Shown in pieces: positions 14,200 through 22,920 of a stretch of DNA of 32,163 nt. A program made the position numbers and the translations under genes. Each line of letters begins with the position of its first letter. Positions within the stretch are counted from its first letter, which is position 1. The DNA is from Micromonospora solifontis (lineage in GTDB: Bacteria > Actinomycetota > Actinomycetes > Mycobacteriales > Micromonosporaceae): the NCBI RefSeq assembly GCF_003725545.1, contig NZ_RJLN01000061.1:1-32163 (forward strand), in the 5' to 3' direction. The notes below the pieces were generated by a model. That model saw only the letters and a list, made by a program, of their open reading frames with translations, ran no database searches and was not told the origin of the DNA.

Positions 14200-15032
14200 T
14201 GAACAGCGGACCGGAGTCGGCCAGCAGCGAGCAGAGCCTGCGGGGCACCGACCTCGACCTGGGTTACCACGGGGCGCTCGTGGTGCACGGGGCGGCGATC
14301 GCCCTCCGCGCGGGCGCGGTGATCGCTCTGGTCGGCCCCAACGGCAGCGGCAAGTCCACCCTGCTGCGGGCCCTGGCCCGGCTGCACCCGATCGCCGGCG
14401 GCGCCGTCCACCTGGCCGGTGACGTCGCCGCGGCGGGCCTGCCGGCCCGGGAGTTCGCCCGCCGGGTCACCCTGCTCGCCCAGAGCCGGCCGGTACCCAG
14501 CGGGGTCACCGTCCGGGACGTCGTCGGCTACGGCCGCCACCCGTACCGCGGGCGGTGGCGGGCCGACGACCCGCAGGGGCCGGCGGCGGTCAGCCGGGCG
14601 ATGGACGTCACGGGGGTGGCCGCGATGGCTGACCGTCCGGTGGATGAACTGTCCGGCGGCGAATTGCAGCGGGTGTGGCTGGCCACCTGCCTGGCGCAGG
14701 AGACGCAGGTGCTGCTGCTCGACGAGCCCACCACGTTCCTCGACCTGCGCTACCAGGTGGAGATCCTCGACCTGATGCGGGACCTCGCCGACGACCACGA
14801 CGTCGCGGTCGGCGTGGTGCTGCACGACCTCAACCAGGCCGCCGCCGTGGCCGACGAGGTGGTCCTGCTGCACGGTGGCCGGGTCCGCGCCACCGGCAGC
14901 CCGGCCGAGGTCTTCACCGAGCAGGCGCTGACCGACACGTACGGCATCCGGATCGAGGTGACCACCGACCCGCTCACCGGGCTGGTGACCACCCGACCCG
15001 TGGGGCGGCACCTGACCCGCGCCCAGGTCTGA
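14199..15032 (+). CDS. Siderophore ABC transporter ATP-binding protein
   Basis: This 277-residue ATPase powers import of a ferric siderophore. It carries the Walker A motif GPNGSGKST (from residue 47), the signature LSGGELQR, Walker B VLLLDEPTTFLDL and the switch His in VVLHDLNQAA. The segment GYGRHPYRGRW is typical of the FepC/FecE group. The ATG at 14199 lies in the iron box with no ribosome binding site, so translation is probably leaderless. It is first in an operon with a lipoprotein, a permease and a siderophore reductase. No siderophore synthesis gene is in the window. Confidence 0.93.
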   Translation: MNSGPESASSEQSLRGTDLDLGYHGALVVHGAAIALRAGAVIALVGPNGSGKSTLLRALARLHPIAGGAVHLAGDVAAAGLPAREFARRVTLLAQSRPVPSGVTVRDVVGYGRHPYRGRWRADDPQGPAAVSRAMDVTGVAAMADRPVDELSGGELQRVWLATCLAQETQVLLLDEPTTFLDLRYQVEILDLMRDLADDHDVAVGVVLHDLNQAAAVADEVVLLHGGRVRATGSPAEVFTEQALTDTYGIRIEVTTDPLTGLVTTRPVGRHLTRAQV

Positions 15033-15067
15033 ACCGACCATCGACAACACTCGACAGAAAGAACGAC

Positions 15068-16051
15068 ATGACTCGTACCCGTGTCACCGCCCTCCTCACC
15101 GGGGTGGCCGCGCTGCTGCTCAGTGCCTGCGGCACCACCGAGAACGGCGCCGCCGCACCCGAGACCTCCGCCTCGTCGGCCGGGCCGGTCACGGTCACCG
15201 ACAGCCGCGGCAAGGCGGTCACCCTCAAGGCTCCGGCGACCAGGGTGGTCGGCCTGGAATGGGGTGAGGTCGAGATGCTCGTCAGCCTCGGCGTCATGCC
15301 CGTCGGCGTCGCCGACCCGAAGGGCTACGCCACCTGGGTCACCGCCGCCAAGCTCGACTCGGGCGTCAAGGACGTCGGCACCCGCGGCGAACCCAGCGTC
15401 GACTCGATCGTCGCCCTCCAGCCCGACCTCGTCGTGATGGCGGACGACCGCGGCGCCGCGCTGGTCAGCCAGCTGGAGAAGTACGTCCCGGTGCTGGTCA
15501 CCAAGGGCAGCGACGCGTCGGACAACCTCGGCCGGATGCGTACGGACCTGAAGATGATCGCCACCGCGGTCGGCCGGACGGTCGAGGCGGACAAGTTGCT
15601 CGCCGACTTCGACGCCGCCCTCGCCGACGGCAGGAAGAAGATCGCCGACGCCGGCGCGGCCGGCCGCCCGTTCGCCATCGCCGACGGGTGGAAGGAAGGC
15701 AGCACCGTCAGCATCCGGATGTTCGGGCAGGGCGCGCTGGTGTCCCAGATCGGCCTCCAGCTCGGACTGACGAACGCCTGGACCGGCAAGACCGACGAGG
15801 TGTGGGGCCTGGGCCAGACCGACGTCGAGGGCCTCACCGGGCTCAAGGATCCGAACCTGCACTTCTTCTACAACGCCTCCGACGGCACCGACGTGTTCGC
15901 CGACGGCCTCGCCGGCAACGCCATCTGGAAGTCGCTCCCCTTCGTCCAGAAGGGCAACCTGCACCGCATGCCCGACGGCATCTGGACCTTCGGCGGTCCG
16001 CTCTCCGGCAAGCAGTACCTCGACCAGCTCGTGAAGACCTACACGGTGTGA
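15068..16051 (+). CDS. Siderophore-binding lipoprotein of the ABC importer
   Basis: This 327-residue substrate-binding protein has a lipoprotein signal peptide with the lipobox LLSAC (C21, anchored outside the membrane) and a Ser/Ala-rich tether. It then has the periplasmic-binding fold of the iron-siderophore class: VTVTDSRGKAVTLKAPATRVVGLEWGE, SVDSIVALQPDLVV, and a long helix before YVPVLV. It captures the ferric siderophore and delivers it to the fused permease. ATG at 15068 has only a weak GAAAGAA upstream. Its TGA overlaps the permease GTG (GTGA). The siderophore class is not clear, although the style is like FecB/FhuD-type xenosiderophore or citrate binders. Confidence 0.92.
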   Translation: MTRTRVTALLTGVAALLLSACGTTENGAAAPETSASSAGPVTVTDSRGKAVTLKAPATRVVGLEWGEVEMLVSLGVMPVGVADPKGYATWVTAAKLDSGVKDVGTRGEPSVDSIVALQPDLVVMADDRGAALVSQLEKYVPVLVTKGSDASDNLGRMRTDLKMIATAVGRTVEADKLLADFDAALADGRKKIADAGAAGRPFAIADGWKEGSTVSIRMFGQGALVSQIGLQLGLTNAWTGKTDEVWGLGQTDVEGLTGLKDPNLHFFYNASDGTDVFADGLAGNAIWKSLPFVQKGNLHRMPDGIWTFGGPLSGKQYLDQLVKTYTV

Positions 16052-18153
16052 CCGTGCTGACCGCACCCCCGCGCCCGGAGCCGGCCGTCGCGCCGGCTCC
16101 GGGCGGGCGCCCCGCGCCCCGCGTCGTCGCGGTGTTCGTCGCCGCGGCGCTGCTCCTGCTCCTCGTCGCGGCGGTGCACCTCACCCAGGGCACCTCGTCG
16201 GTCGGCGCCCTCGACCTGCTGCGGCTGGTCACCGGCGCCGACGACGAGGCGGCCCGGGTGCTGGTCGCCGCCCGGCTGCCCCGGCTGCTCGCCGGGCTCG
16301 CCATCGGCGTGGCGCTCGGCTTCGCCGGCGCCGCCCTGCAGTCGATCGCCCGCAACCCGCTCGCCTCCCCGGACACCCTCGCGGTGAACGCGGGAGCCCA
16401 CCTGGCCATCGTCGCCGTCGCCGCGTTCGGTATCTCGCTGCCCGCGCTGCCCGCCGGGGGCCTCGCCTTCTGCGGCGGTCTCGCGGCGGCGGCGCTGGTG
16501 CTGGCCATGTCCGCCGGCGGGCAGGCCAGCACCACCCGGCTCATCCTCGCCGGCTCGGCCACCGCCCTGGCGCTCAGTTCGGTCACCACCCTGCTCCTGC
16601 TGCTGTTCGAGCAGGCCACCATCGGGCTGTTCGCCTGGGGCAACGGCTCGCTCGTGCAGAGCGACCTGACCGCGCTGAGCCAGCTCGCCCCGGTCATCGG
16701 CGCCGCCGTGGTGGCACTGATCCTGCTCGGACACCGCCTCGACGTGCTCGCCCTCGGCGACGACACCGCCACCGTGCTCGGCCTCGACGTGCGCCGCACC
16801 CGGCTGATCGTGACCCTGCTGGCCGTGCTGCTCTCCGCCGCCGCGGTCACCCTCACCGGTCCGGTCGGCTTCGTCGGCCTGTGCGCCCCGGTGATCGTCC
16901 GGCTGCTCGCCCCGGTGCTGCCCGCCGTGCACCGGCACCGGATCCTGCTGCCGCTCTCCGGCATCGCCGGGGTGCTCGTCGTGCTCGGCTCCGACGTTCT
17001 GCTCCGCGCCGTCATGGGCGGCCAGGCCGGCGTCGACATCCCCACCGGCGTGGTCACCACCCTGCTCGGCGCCGCCGTGCTGATCTGGCTCGCGCGGCGG
17101 CACCGCGACGCCGGCCCCACCCGCCGTCCGCCCGGCGGGCACGCCGCGGTCCGCAGCGCGGCGTTCCACCGCACCGTCGTCGCCGTGGCCGCCACGGTCA
17201 CCGCCGGCGCGGTGCTCGTCGGCATGCTCGCCGGCGACACCTGGATGCTCTTCGGCGACGTCGTCAACTGGCTGTACGGGAGCACCGGGCCCGCGTACAC
17301 GTTCGTGCTGGACCAGCGGTGGCCGCGGGTCACGGCCGCCGTGCTGGCCGGCGCGGCGCTCGCGGTCGCCGGCACCACCGTGCAGGCGGTCTGCCGCAAC
17401 CCGCTCGCCGAACCCGGCATCCTCGGCATCACCGCCGGCGCCGGCCTGGGCGCGGTCGCCCTGCTCACCTTCGTCCCGCTGGCCGGCGTGTGGGCGGTCT
17501 CCGGCATCGCCGGGCTCGGCGCGATCCTCGCCTTCGCCCTCGTCTACGGCGCGGCCTGGCGCGGCGGCCTCAGCTCCGACCGGCTCGTCCTCATCGGATT
17601 CGGCGCCTGGCAGGGCGGCATGGCCGTGATCACCTTTCTCATCGTCGCGTACGACCCGTGGAACACCGGCAAGGCCCTGACCTGGCTCTCCGGCTCCACC
17701 TACGGCCGCACCGCCACCCAGGTGCTGCCGGTGGCGATCGCCCTGGCGGTGCTCACCCCGGCCGTGGCCGCGGCCCGGCGGGAACTCGACCTGCTCGCGC
17801 TTGACGACGACACCCCCCGGGTGCTCGGCGTCCGGCTGGAACGCACCCGGCTGGTCGCCCTCGGCGCGGCGGCGGTACTCACCTCCACCGCGGTCTCCGC
17901 GGTCGGCGTGATCGGCTTCGTCGGCCTGGTGGCCCCGCACATCGCCCGCGCGCTCGTCGGTGGCCGGCACGCCCGGGTGCTCCCGGTCGCCGCACTGCTC
18001 GGCGCCGCGCTGGTCAGCATCGCCGACACCCTCGGCCGCACCGTCATCGCCCCCGCCCAGATCCCCGCCGGCCTGGTCACCGCCATGATCGGCACCCCGT
18101 ACTTCGTATGGCTGCTGTGGCGCTCCCGCGCCCTGGCGACCACGGCCCGGTAG
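16048..18153 (+). CDS. Fused double FecCD-family siderophore permease
   Basis: This 701-residue membrane protein contains two complete FecCD permease units in one chain. Both repeat the family marks: RLPRLLAGLAIGVALGFAG and RNPLASPDTLAVNAGAHL in the first half, and RWPRVTAAVLAGAALAVAG and RNPLAEPGILGITAGAGL in the second. The ATPase-contact loops are GFVGLCAPVIVRLL near 270-285 and GFVGLVAPHIARAL near 630-643. Most operons have two separate permeases; the fusion resembles FhuB of enterobacteria. A cytosolic basic linker of about 35 residues (RRHRDAGPTRRPPGG) joins the halves. Start GTG at 16048 overlaps the lipoprotein stop; GTG at 16054 is an alternative. Confidence 0.93.
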   Translation: MTVLTAPPRPEPAVAPAPGGRPAPRVVAVFVAAALLLLLVAAVHLTQGTSSVGALDLLRLVTGADDEAARVLVAARLPRLLAGLAIGVALGFAGAALQSIARNPLASPDTLAVNAGAHLAIVAVAAFGISLPALPAGGLAFCGGLAAAALVLAMSAGGQASTTRLILAGSATALALSSVTTLLLLLFEQATIGLFAWGNGSLVQSDLTALSQLAPVIGAAVVALILLGHRLDVLALGDDTATVLGLDVRRTRLIVTLLAVLLSAAAVTLTGPVGFVGLCAPVIVRLLAPVLPAVHRHRILLPLSGIAGVLVVLGSDVLLRAVMGGQAGVDIPTGVVTTLLGAAVLIWLARRHRDAGPTRRPPGGHAAVRSAAFHRTVVAVAATVTAGAVLVGMLAGDTWMLFGDVVNWLYGSTGPAYTFVLDQRWPRVTAAVLAGAALAVAGTTVQAVCRNPLAEPGILGITAGAGLGAVALLTFVPLAGVWAVSGIAGLGAILAFALVYGAAWRGGLSSDRLVLIGFGAWQGGMAVITFLIVAYDPWNTGKALTWLSGSTYGRTATQVLPVAIALAVLTPAVAAARRELDLLALDDDTPRVLGVRLERTRLVALGAAAVLTSTAVSAVGVIGFVGLVAPHIARALVGGRHARVLPVAALLGAALVSIADTLGRTVIAPAQIPAGLVTAMIGTPYFVWLLWRSRALATTAR

Positions 18154-18176
18154 CCCGGCCGAGACAGGAAGAGACC

Positions 18177-19088
18177 ATGACCGAGACCCTGCCCGTCGCG
18201 CCGTGGCGCCTGTTCACCGTCGAGGTGCGGGCGGTACGCCGGCTCAGCCCGTCGTTCCTGCGGGTCACCTTCACCGGACCCGACCTGGACCGGTTCGCCG
18301 ACAACGGCTACGACCAGCGGATCAAGCTCGCCCTGCCGCTGCCCGGCCAGCACGCCGTGCGGATGCCGGAGGGCCCCGACTGGTACGCGCGGTGGCGGGC
18401 ACTGCCGGAGCACCGGCGTAACCCGGTGCGTACCTACACCGTCCGGGCCGTTCGTCCGCACCTCGCGGAGGTCGACGTCGACCTGGTCCTGCACGGCGAC
18501 AGCGGGCCGGCGACCCGGTGGGCGCGGCGCGCCCGCGCCGGTGACCGGATCGCCATCCTCGGCCCCGACGCCGGCTACCCCGGCGAGCACGGCGGCGTGG
18601 AGTTCCGGCCGCCGTCGACCGGGCACCTGCTGCTGGCCGGGGACGAGACCGCCGTGCCGGCGATCGCGGCGATCCTGGAGCGGCTCCCGCCCGACGCCCG
18701 CGGCCGGGCGCTGCTCGAAGTGCCCGGCGCCGAGGACGTGCTGCCGCTGGTGGCACCGCCCGGCGTGGCGCTGACCTGGCTGCCCCGGGGTGCCGGCGGC
18801 CACGGCAGCCGGCTCGCCCCGGCCCTCGCCGCGGCGGCGGCGGAACTGCTCGGCGGTCGGCCCCGCGTCGACGCGCAGCCGGTCGCCGACGTGGACGTGG
18901 ACGTGGACGTCGAGATCCTCTGGGAGGTGCCCGACCAGGTGCCACCGACGCCGCTGTACGCGTGGCTCGCCGGGGAGGCGGGCGTCATCCGTGGCCTGCG
19001 CCGGCACCTGGTCGGGGAGCGGGGCCTCGACCGCCGCGCGGTGGCGTTCATGGGCTACTGGCGACTCGGCCGCGCCGATACCGCGTGA
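18177..19088 (+). CDS. FAD siderophore-interacting reductase (SIP/ViuB family)
   Basis: This 303-residue cytosolic flavoprotein reduces ferric siderophores to release Fe(II). It has an N-terminal FAD-binding barrel (VRAVRRLSPSFLRVTFTGPDL, then the flavin motif RTYTVRAV near residues 84-91) and a C-terminal NAD(P)-binding half (GHLLLAGDETAVPAIAAIL, ILWEVPDQVP, VAFMGYWRLGR). All match the SIP family. ATG at 18177 has AGGAAGAG upstream. It follows the permease by 23 bases and ends the iron operon. A four-unit GACGTG repeat at 18888-18911 encodes DVDVDVDV in a surface loop. Confidence 0.93.
   Translation: MTETLPVAPWRLFTVEVRAVRRLSPSFLRVTFTGPDLDRFADNGYDQRIKLALPLPGQHAVRMPEGPDWYARWRALPEHRRNPVRTYTVRAVRPHLAEVDVDLVLHGDSGPATRWARRARAGDRIAILGPDAGYPGEHGGVEFRPPSTGHLLLAGDETAVPAIAAILERLPPDARGRALLEVPGAEDVLPLVAPPGVALTWLPRGAGGHGSRLAPALAAAAAELLGGRPRVDAQPVADVDVDVDVEILWEVPDQVPPTPLYAWLAGEAGVIRGLRRHLVGERGLDRRAVAFMGYWRLGRADTA
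18888..18911 (+). repeat. GACGTG hexamer repeat inside the SIP gene
   Basis: Three copies of GACGTG and one of GACGTC run in tandem and encode alternating Asp-Val. Being in frame, gain or loss of a unit would only change loop length. Confidence 0.8.
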
Positions 19089-19221
19089 CCCGCTCGCCGG
19101 ACAGCGGCGGCCCGAGCCGTCGCGGGCGTCGCCCCGGCCGGCCCGGCACGGGCTGCCGGGCAGTGTCCGATGGGGAGGCCGTAACGTTGACGGCACTCCC
19201 ACGGCCGGCGGAAGGTGAGGC

Positions 19222-19977
19222 ATGTTCGCGCTGCTGTCGACGCTGCTGGAGGTCGTCTCGGCGCACGCCGGCCGGCTCTTCGACGGCCGCCGGACGGCCC
19301 GGGACAGCGAGGTGGCCGAACACCTGCTGGAAATCGTGCTCGCGGTGCAGGAGCTCTGCGTACGCGGCGACCGGCTGCTCAGCCACGTCGACGGGGTCCT
19401 CGCCGCCGCCGACGACGGCGACCCGGGCCGGCCGGCGTCGTTCGAGGCCGAGCGGTCCACCGAGTTCGAGCGGTTGCTGCGTACCCAGGTCGCCGCCGTG
19501 GACGAGCTGCGCACCCGGCTCGGTGACTCCCAACTCCTGCTCGCCACCGTCGACCCCGGCTTCCAGCTCGACCTCGTGCCGTTCCTGGACGTCAAGTCCG
19601 GGCTGCTCACCCGGTGGACGCAGCAGGTCGAGCAGAGCCGGTACTCGACCACGACGCTGTTCTTCCTGCCGGCCGCTGAGCTGCGCCGGGTGCTCGCCGT
19701 CGGCCGGGAACACGCCGACGGAGGCGGGCTGGGCAGCGAGCGGACCGCGTATCTTCTGGCGTTCGCGGACAGCCTGCGTGAGGTACGCGCCCACGAGCTG
19801 CGCGACATCCGGCTGCCCGCCGCCCGCGAGGCGGGACGGATCCGCGGCGAGCTCGAGGCGGCCCGCTCCGACCTGCACCGGGCCAAGGCCCTCTGCACCC
19901 AGCTCTCCGACTCGGTGGTGGCGGCGGTCGGCCCGGAGGCGCTGGCCCGGCTGCGCCGGCGGCTCGCGACCCGGTGA
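19222..19977 (+). CDS. Uncharacterised helical protein
   Basis: I do not recognise this 251-residue protein. It is almost wholly alpha-helical by composition. An N-terminal half (FALLSTLLEVVSAHAGRLF, EVAEHLLEIVLAVQELCVRGDRLLSHVDGVL) is followed by long charged helices, and near 205-235 by a likely coiled coil (REAGRIRGELEAARSDLHRAKAL in part). No signal peptide, membrane helix or catalytic motif is seen. The ATG at 19222 has GAAGGTGAGG upstream. It stands alone, 133 bases after the siderophore operon and convergent with the next gene, so context does not help. Confidence 0.8.
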   Translation: MFALLSTLLEVVSAHAGRLFDGRRTARDSEVAEHLLEIVLAVQELCVRGDRLLSHVDGVLAAADDGDPGRPASFEAERSTEFERLLRTQVAAVDELRTRLGDSQLLLATVDPGFQLDLVPFLDVKSGLLTRWTQQVEQSRYSTTTLFFLPAAELRRVLAVGREHADGGGLGSERTAYLLAFADSLREVRAHELRDIRLPAAREAGRIRGELEAARSDLHRAKALCTQLSDSVVAAVGPEALARLRRRLATR

Positions 19978-20022
19978 GCCGGCGTCCCGCGCCAGCCCTT
20001 ACGACCGCGACGTCCGCGCCGG

Positions 20023-21123
20023 CTACGGCTGCCGGCGGCTACGCCGGTACAGCTCGGGATCTCGCAGGTAGACGCCCGCGGTGGCCAGCGCGTAGCTGCC
20101 CATGTCGGTGGCGTGCGCGGTCATCCGGGTCAGACCGAGCAGCCGGGCCAGCGCTTCGGCGTTGAACATCAGCCGGGCGAACAGGCCGGTGGACCGGGCC
20201 GTCTCGGCGATCCGGATCTCGTCGACCGCCATCGTCCTCCCGGGAACCGAGAAGCGCAGCTGCAACAGGGCGGACAGCCGGTCGCCGTCGTACACCCGCA
20301 GGTCGACGCTGCCGGTGCCCTCCGGATAGAGCGACAGGGCGGCCTGGGCACCCGCCACCTGGTCGGTCAGGGCCCGCGCGAAGGCGTCGGGCGGCACCCG
20401 GATCCAGCGGGCCCAGGCGGCCCGGAACTCCTCGTCCGGCCGCAGGGCGGTCAGCAGCGGGGCCAGCGCGTCGAACTCCGCCGCGGTCACCGGTCGCCCG
20501 GCTGCCACCGCCGGCTCGGCCGGCGGGCGTGGCGCCGGCGGCGGGACCCGGGTCGCCTCGCGGGCCAACTCGTCCCAGGCCGGATCGGCCCGGAACGGCG
20601 GGAGGAACACGCGGTCCCGCACGACCGCCCACCCCTGCTCCCACCAGGCGACGGCGCGCACCGGCCGCAGCCCGAACCGGACCGCGCCCGCGACGAAGGC
20701 GCGCAGCATCAGGAACGTCGCGCCGACCTCGTCCAGGTTCGACACCCGCGCGTCCGGCCCGGCGAGGCGCCGGGTCACCGCCTCGGCGTCGCGAACCATC
20801 TCCGAGTACGCCACCAGCGGCGGCATGTTCGACACCACGAACGGCACGGCGGAGTCGAGCAGGCCCGCCGCGGGGACCGGCGCGAACACCACGTCATCGG
20901 GCGTGACGATCAGCGGCCACTCGTCCGTCCCGTCGGACACCGCGAACTCCACGGCCGGGTCGCCGTTCGGTGCGGAGATCCGCCGGCCGCGCCGTACCGC
21001 CTCGGGTCGCAGGCGCAGCCGGTCGTCGATCGCCGGCACCACGACCTCGAGAAGGTCGCCCGTCAGATCGGAGCGCACCCCCGGCAGCGCGGAGAGCGCT
21101 TGGGCGATCTCGTCAGGCCGCAT
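20023..21123 (-). CDS. Uncharacterised protein with a GNAT-like C-terminal region
   Basis: This 366-residue protein is not assigned. The first two thirds contain segments such as FVVSNMPPLVAYSEMV and RPVRAVAWWEQGWAVV. The last 110 residues read like a GNAT fold: VDLRVYDGDRLSALLQLRF, then AVDEIRIAETARSTGLFARLM in part (an R-x-T-G-L-F-x-x-L acetyl-CoA-loop-like turn), then MTAHATDMGSYALATAGVYLRDPELYRR, as seen where GNAT proteins end. Acetyltransferase activity is only suggested. The ATG at 21123 has GGGAGG upstream, and an ATG 27 bases earlier is less likely. It is convergent with the helical protein and about 150 bases from the TauE gene. Confidence 0.75.
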   Translation of the reverse strand: MRPDEIAQALSALPGVRSDLTGDLLEVVVPAIDDRLRLRPEAVRRGRRISAPNGDPAVEFAVSDGTDEWPLIVTPDDVVFAPVPAAGLLDSAVPFVVSNMPPLVAYSEMVRDAEAVTRRLAGPDARVSNLDEVGATFLMLRAFVAGAVRFGLRPVRAVAWWEQGWAVVRDRVFLPPFRADPAWDELAREATRVPPPAPRPPAEPAVAAGRPVTAAEFDALAPLLTALRPDEEFRAAWARWIRVPPDAFARALTDQVAGAQAALSLYPEGTGSVDLRVYDGDRLSALLQLRFSVPGRTMAVDEIRIAETARSTGLFARLMFNAEALARLLGLTRMTAHATDMGSYALATAGVYLRDPELYRRSRRQP

Positions 21124-21273
21124 CGGACCTCCCCGTGGTCGGCAGGGCATGAGCAGGAGTCAGGGCCTGCGATGGCGACGCTGCGCGCCCGTACCGTAGC
21201 GCCCGGAGGTCGGCGGGGTCCATCGTGGACGCGGCGACCGCGCCGGCCCGCCAGCCTTCGACGCCTGGAGTGG

Positions 21274-21996
21274 TCACCAGAACCGGAGTGCGTAGACCAT
21301 CGTCAGGGCGCCGCCGCCGGCGATCACCGTCGCGCGTACGACGCCGGGCGGGAGGATGCCGCTGGCGCGTCCGCCGAGCCACCCGCCCGCCAGGGCGCCG
21401 GTCAGCATCACCGCGGCGGCCGGCCACATCACCACTCCCTTCGCGACGAAGACGGTGACCGCGGCCAGGTTCGCGCCCGTGGCGAGGACGTTCTTGCGGG
21501 CGTTGACGCGCCGAGGGTCGGTGTCGGAGCCCAGCGAGAGCAGGGCGGCGAGAATGACGCCGAGACCGGCGCCGAAGAAACCGCCGTAGGTGCACGCGAG
21601 CAGCAGGCCCGGGCCGGTTCGCACACCCGTGCCGCGCACCCGCAGCCGGGGCGCGGCGGCGAACAGGACCGTGGCGGCGCCGATCAGCAGCGGCACCAGG
21701 GTCTGAACGTGCCGCGCGGGCAGCATCAGCAACAGGATCGACCCGGCGGCGCCACCGACGGCCGCGACGGCAACCTCGCCGCGAAGCCGGCGATCGGCTG
21801 CCGGACGGCTCTCCCCGGCGGCCACGGCCGCGACGAGGTGGCTGGGGGCGAGCGCCACGGCGTTGGTCGCGTTGGCGGTGACCGGAGACAGCCCCGTGGC
21901 CATCAGGGCCGGGAAGGTCAGCAGCGTCGCGCCGCCGGCCAGCGCGTTGACGACGCCGCCGAGCAGACCCGCCGCCAGGAGGGCGAGCAGTGCCAT
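21274..21996 (-). CDS. TauE/SafE-family anion permease
   Basis: This 240-residue membrane protein has about seven or eight helices in the repeated TauE/SafE pattern. The first half holds GLLGGVVNALAGGATLLTFPALMATGLSPVTANATNAVAL in outline, and the second half holds GGFFGAGLGVILAALL with NARKNVLATGANLAAV. These are the paired loop motifs of the family. Members export sulfite, sulfoacetate or related small anions. The substrate here is unknown. The start ATG at 21996 has only a weak purine-rich site. It lies 20 bases after the AraC regulator stop, so both form an operon and the regulator likely controls it. Confidence 0.9.
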   Translation of the reverse strand: MALLALLAAGLLGGVVNALAGGATLLTFPALMATGLSPVTANATNAVALAPSHLVAAVAAGESRPAADRRLRGEVAVAAVGGAAGSILLLMLPARHVQTLVPLLIGAATVLFAAAPRLRVRGTGVRTGPGLLLACTYGGFFGAGLGVILAALLSLGSDTDPRRVNARKNVLATGANLAAVTVFVAKGVVMWPAAAVMLTGALAGGWLGGRASGILPPGVVRATVIAGGGALTMVYALRFW

Positions 21997-22015
21997 GCCG
22001 CTGATCCTGGCGCGA

Positions 22016-22753
22016 TCACCCCCGGCTGTCTGGAACGAAAGTGACGTCCTCCGGCCCGTACGTCTGGCCCCGGTACCGTCCGGGCGTCGTGCCGAACGCG
22101 GCCCGGAACCGTCGGCCCAGGTGGCTCTGGTCGGCGAAGCCGGCCCGGGCCGCCGCCTCGGCCGGGGCGACGCCGGCACGCAGCAGGCGCCGGGCGACGT
22201 TCAGCCGGGCGATGACGCGGAAGGCGTGCGGCGTGAGCCCGGTCTCGCGGGTGAACCGGCGGATCACCGCCTCCCGGGACACCGCGAACCGGGCAGCGAG
22301 GGTGGGCAGGTCCGCGCTCGTGTCCATGACGGCGGCGGCGAGGGCGGTGGGTGCGGGTTCGCGGCGGGACACCGGCGCCGCCGCCAGCAGTGCGCGCAGG
22401 TCGGACGCCAGCCGGTGTGGAGGGAACCGCTCGGCGCCGGCGGGCGTCGCCACCTTGATCGGACGGCCACCGGGAAGGCCGGCGAGCGCGCCGGGTGGCA
22501 GGTACACGTTGACACTGTCGTCCTCCCCGGCGAGCGGGAAGGCGGCGTGCGGCAGGTTCGCCGGGATGACGATCGCGTGTCCGGCGTGCGCCCGCACGAC
22601 CCCCGCACGGGTACGGAACGCGCGCGTGCCGGACGTGACGATCGTGACCTGCACCGTCTCGTGGAAGTGGGGCCTGATCGAGAGCGGCCCCGTGCCGATC
22701 GTCCGCGCGATCTCGACGTCGCCGACCGTCCCGTACCGCCACTGCCGGGCCAC
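22016..22753 (-). CDS. AraC-family transcriptional regulator
   Basis: This 245-residue regulator has an N-terminal cupin-type sensor (HFHETVQVTIVTSGTRAF, HAGHAIVIPANLPHAAFP) and a C-terminal pair of helix-turn-helix units (ADLPTLAARFAVSREAVIRRF, then AEAAARAGFADQSHLGRRFRAAFGTTPGRYR). The second unit carries the family hallmark GFxDQSHLxRxF. The GTG at 22753 is preceded by GAGGAA. It sits directly before the TauE permease, a common pairing in which the regulator answers to the transported compound. The effector is unknown. Confidence 0.92.
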   Translation of the reverse strand: MARQWRYGTVGDVEIARTIGTGPLSIRPHFHETVQVTIVTSGTRAFRTRAGVVRAHAGHAIVIPANLPHAAFPLAGEDDSVNVYLPPGALAGLPGGRPIKVATPAGAERFPPHRLASDLRALLAAAPVSRREPAPTALAAAVMDTSADLPTLAARFAVSREAVIRRFTRETGLTPHAFRVIARLNVARRLLRAGVAPAEAAARAGFADQSHLGRRFRAAFGTTPGRYRGQTYGPEDVTFVPDSRG

Positions 22754-22842
22754 CTGATTCCTCGCTCTCGGCCCTCGAACGTGCGGGCGCGTCCTGGATT
22801 CTGGCCGAACCCGACTGGAGGGGGAAGGTGTGCGACGCCACG

Positions 22843-22891
22843 CGCCCGCCCGGTGGCCCCGACGGAAGGTGCCGGAGCCGCCGGGCGGGCG
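22843..22891 (-). terminator. Hairpin downstream of the CBM2 esterase gene
   Basis: CGCCCGCCCGGTGGC (22843-22857) pairs with GCCGCCGGGCGGGCG (22877-22891) over 15 bases with a single G-T wobble position, leaving a 19-base loop. It begins 30 bases after the esterase stop, with no T run. Its position fits termination of the esterase transcript. Confidence 0.55.
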
Positions 22892-22920
22892 ACTACCAGG
22901 GTGCGGCGCGGTCGGCGGTG

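Noticed and set aside
16039..17970. A long minus-strand open frame opposite the fused permease
   Set aside because: Its Gly/Arg/Asp/His-rich translation has no recognisable fold, and it mirrors the repeated hydrophobic codons of the permease.
19978..20022. A terminator between the two convergent unknown genes
   Set aside because: Only short imperfect GC stems were found, no better than expected at this base composition.
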